Shown here: piece after piece, positions 60,972-64,000 of the stretch
Layout: every line of letters begins with the position of its first letter
How positions within the stretch are numbered: the first letter of the stretch is position 1
The notes under the pieces: generated by a model
Databases searched by the model: none
What the model saw: the letters and a program-made list of their open reading frames with translations, nothing else
What the model was told of the DNA's origin: nothing
Translations under genes and position numbers: made by a program
DNA from: Belnapia rosea
GTDB taxonomy: Bacteria > Pseudomonadota > Alphaproteobacteria > Acetobacterales > Acetobacteraceae
Reading direction: 5' to 3'
DNA length: 64,000 bases
NCBI RefSeq assembly: GCF_900101615.1
Contig: NZ_FMZX01000001.1
Span: 1-64,000 of the forward strand

Positions 60972-61803
60972 TGCGGCGATACTGGCCGCATCTCTGGCTG
61001 CTGATCGGCGTGCTGGTCTTCGCGGCGCCGATCTACATCACCCTGATCGGCTCGACGCATGACGCCTCGACCATCGGCCGTGGCGACGTGCCGCTGCTGC
61101 CGGGGACGCATGCGGCCGAGAATTACAGTGCCGCCTGGGTGAGCGGCGGCTCCGGCCGCTTCACGGTGACGCCGGCCTCGCGGATGCTGCTCAACAGCAC
61201 CATCATGGCGCTCAGCATCGCCGTCGGGAAGATCGTCATCTCCCTGCTCTCGGCCTTCGCGGTGGTGTTCTTCCGCTTCCCCGGGCGGATGATCGCCTTC
61301 TGGACCATTTTCATGACGCTGATGCTGCCGGTGGAGGTGCGGATCATCCCGACCTACCAGGTGATCGTCAGCATGGACCTGTTCAACTCCATGGCCGGGC
61401 TGACCATCCCGCTGATCGCCTCGGCGACGGCGACGCTGCTGTTCCGCCAGTTCTTCCTCACCATCCCGGACGAGTATGTCGAGGCGGCGAAGATGGACGG
61501 CGCCGGCCCGATGCGCTTCTTCCGCGACATCCTGCTGCCGCTCTCGGTGACCAACATCGCGGCGCTCTTCGTCATCCTCTTCATCTATGGCTGGAACCAG
61601 TATCTCTGGCCGCTGCTGGTGGTGAACGACCGCAGCCTCGAGACCATCGTCGTCGGCCTGGCCAAGATGATCGGCACCGGCGACGCGCAGAACGAATGGA
61701 ACGTCATCATGGCCATGGCGGTGCTGGCGCTGCTGCCGCCCGTCGCCGTGGTGGTGTTCATGCAACGCTGGTTCCTGAAGGGCCTGACGGAGACCGAGAA
61801 GTA

Positions 61804-61804
<1 letters not shown>
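60971..61804 (+). CDS. ugpE: Glycerol-3-phosphate ABC transporter permease E
   Basis: A 277-residue permease with six TM helices. The EAA loop is [24 protein letters not shown], then [14 protein letters not shown] and the C-terminal [23 protein letters not shown], matching UgpE. It pairs with UgpA. The start overlaps the ugpA stop by one base; its TAA overlaps the ugpC ATG (TAATG). Confidence 0.93.
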
Positions 61805-62868
<1,064 letters not shown>

Positions 62869-62886
62869 CCTGCCGGGGCCAAGATG

Positions 62887-62917
62887 ACCCCCAAGGGCAG
62901 CAAAGCCCAACGGGGGT
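62887..62917 (+). promoter_or_regulatory. Two-part hairpin that includes the ribosome site of the next gene
   Basis: ACCCCC-AA-GGGC-AGCAAA-GCCC-AAC-GGGGGT (62887-62917), followed by TTC and the ATG at 62925. The inner stem is GGGC/GCCC, the outer stem ACCCCC/GGGGGT. The GGGGG arm is at ribosome-site distance (8 bases) from the ATG, so folding would hide it. It may also be a weak terminator for ugpC. Confidence 0.5.
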
Positions 62918-62924
62918 TTCATCC

Positions 62925-63893
62925 ATGCATCGCCGCAGCCTGCTCGCCGCCGCCACCATCCTGCCTGCCGCCGCGGCGCGGGCACAACCGGCTTGGCCGA
63001 ACCAGCCGATCCGCCTGATCGTGCCCTTCGCGGCCGGCGGCCCGACCGACATCCCGGCGCGCCTCTTCGCCGAGGAGGTGTCGAAGCAGCTGCCGCAGCG
63101 CGTCGTCGTCGAGAACCGCACGGGCGCCGGCGTCGTCGTCGGGACGGAGGCGGTGGCCAGCGCGCCGAAGGATGGCCACACGCTGCTCTACAGCACCATC
63201 GCCCATTCGGTGCTGCGCCCGCTCTTCCCGCGCCTGCCCTTCGACCCGGTGGCGGATTTCCAGCCGGTCGCCCTGCTCGGCGTCATCCCGATGATCCTGC
63301 TGGTCAACAACGCCCTTCCGGCGAAGACCATGCAGGAGCTGGTCGCACTCTTCCGCGCCAAGCCCGGCGAGTACGACTACGGCAGCAGCGGCATCGGCGG
63401 CGCCGTGCACCTGGCGACGGAGCTGCTGCTGAAGCGCGCCGGCAACCTCCGGGTCAACCACATCCCCTATCGCGGCTCGGCCGCGGGCATGCCGGACCTG
63501 CTCTCGGGCCGGCTTGCGATGTTCATGGATGTCGCGGCCGGCGGCCTGACCTATGCCAGCCGCGGCGATGCCCGCGCCATCGGCATCTCCTCGGCCCAGC
63601 GTCTGCCCCAGGCGCCGGACATCCCGACCTTCGCCGAGGGCGGCGTCGCCAATGCCGAGAGCTATACCTGGCACATGGTCTTCGCGCCTGCCGGCACGCC
63701 GGCGCCCGTCGTGCAGGCGATCAACGCCGCCTTCAACAAGGCTGCGGCGGAGGAGAGCGTGCAGCGCCGCCTCACCGACCTCACCATGACGCTCAGGAGC
63801 GACAGCACGCCCGAGACCGCGACGCGCTGGCTCGCCGAGGAGATCGCCAAATGGGAGGCGATCATCAAGGACGCCGGCATCAAGGTGGATTAG
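62925..63893 (+). CDS. Bug/TctC-family tripartite tricarboxylate transporter receptor
   Basis: A 322-residue periplasmic receptor. Leader HRRSLLAAATILPAAAARA; mature part WPNQPIRLIVPFAAGGPTD, VVENRTGAGVVVGTEAVASAPKDG, YGSSGIGGAVHLATELLLK and HIPYRGSAAGMPDLLSG. No TctA/TctB near. It is 56 bases behind ugpC with a hairpin between, so it may be co-transcribed under phosphate control or separate. Its TAG overlaps the stop of the gene on the other strand at the right edge (TTAG). Confidence 0.93.
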   Translation: MHRRSLLAAATILPAAAARAQPAWPNQPIRLIVPFAAGGPTDIPARLFAEEVSKQLPQRVVVENRTGAGVVVGTEAVASAPKDGHTLLYSTIAHSVLRPLFPRLPFDPVADFQPVALLGVIPMILLVNNALPAKTMQELVALFRAKPGEYDYGSSGIGGAVHLATELLLKRAGNLRVNHIPYRGSAAGMPDLLSGRLAMFMDVAAGGLTYASRGDARAIGISSAQRLPQAPDIPTFAEGGVANAESYTWHMVFAPAGTPAPVVQAINAAFNKAAAEESVQRRLTDLTMTLRSDSTPETATRWLAEEIAKWEAIIKDAGIKVD

Positions 63894-64000
63894 CCGGGGG
63901 CGCTCATCACCGGCCGGAGCGGCGCCACCGCCGCCTCGGCCGGAGCCACGGTCACCAGCTTGCCGCCCTGCCACTGCGCGAGAAAGGGGCGGGCGCGGAG
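63890..64000 (-). CDS. C-terminal end of a protein cut by the right edge, possibly an ABC substrate-binding protein
   Basis: The minus strand gives 36 residues to a TAA (63890-63892): LRARPFLAQWQGGKLVTVAP, then AEAAVAPLRPVMSAPG. The F-x-AQWQ-G-KLVTVAP pattern is common at the end of branched-chain amino acid/urea-type ABC binding proteins, but 36 residues are too few to be sure. Its stop is shared with the Bug receptor on the other strand. Confidence 0.5.
   Translation of the reverse strand, partial: LRARPFLAQWQGGKLVTVAPAEAAVAPLRPVMSAPG

Overview
The window reads as chromosome of a high-GC alphaproteobacterium, most likely an Acetobacteraceae member of the Roseomonas type. This is inferred from strongly G/C-biased third codon positions with long meaningless antisense frames, several Bug/TctC-type receptors, a COQ9 homologue near rpsU, a K+-independent H+-pyrophosphatase, and the style of the sigma-70 and DnaG proteins. 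No rRNA, tRNA or CRISPR was seen. About 67 protein genes are supported. The only mobile element is a truncated IS5-type transposase at the left edge.

Layout. 1-9.5 kb: IS fragment, methyltransferase, glyoxalase II and cupin, an ATP-grasp glycan gene, an MFS/enolase-superfamily pair, a class V aminotransferase, and a GST/metallo-hydrolase/AhpD-like operon. 9.5-19.6 kb is the housekeeping core: rpsU divergent from def-COQ9, an HpcH aldolase, an iron module (Fur-type site, iron-binding protein, bfd, bfr) running straight into dnaG-rpoD, a GNAT enzyme, a cold-shock gene, and three orphan small proteins. 19.6-23.6 kb: hppA, a secreted MetX-like hydrolase, and a lone receiver protein. 23.7-32.6 kb is a surface polysaccharide locus: two glycosyltransferases (one fused to TPRs) and an overlapping export cassette of lipoprotein, ABC-2 permease, ATPase, KpsE-like and Wza/KpsD-like proteins.

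32.8-63.9 kb is a mosaic of small catabolic and uptake operons: SDR; AtzE/AtzG-like amidohydrolase pair; CoA-transferase plus HMG-CoA-lyase-like pair; metallo-hydrolase/amine oxidase/M20/DMT operon; malate synthase G; TerB; M20 peptidase; Bug receptor plus FAH-family hydrolase; amidase with a RutA-like flavin monooxygenase; deacetylase; another Bug receptor; gamma-glutamyltransferase; GntR regulator; thioesterase; RidA plus DenD-like dehydrogenase; diaminopropionate ammonia-lyase; a complete ugpBAEC glycerol-phosphate transporter behind a Pho-box-like site; and a third Bug receptor.

Themes. Most operons are packed with ATGA, GTGA or TGATG overlaps. Several convergent pairs share or abut stop codons, leaving no room for a terminator. 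The most checkable regulatory signals are the Fur-type site at 12009-12023 on a well-spaced promoter and the Pho-box-like repeats at 58646-58663. I see no convincing wholly new system. The best candidates for new biology are the RutA homologue without its usual operon, the three small proteins after the cold-shock gene, the CTG-start candidate of the SDR, and the tightly coupled 37.9-41.5 kb operon.
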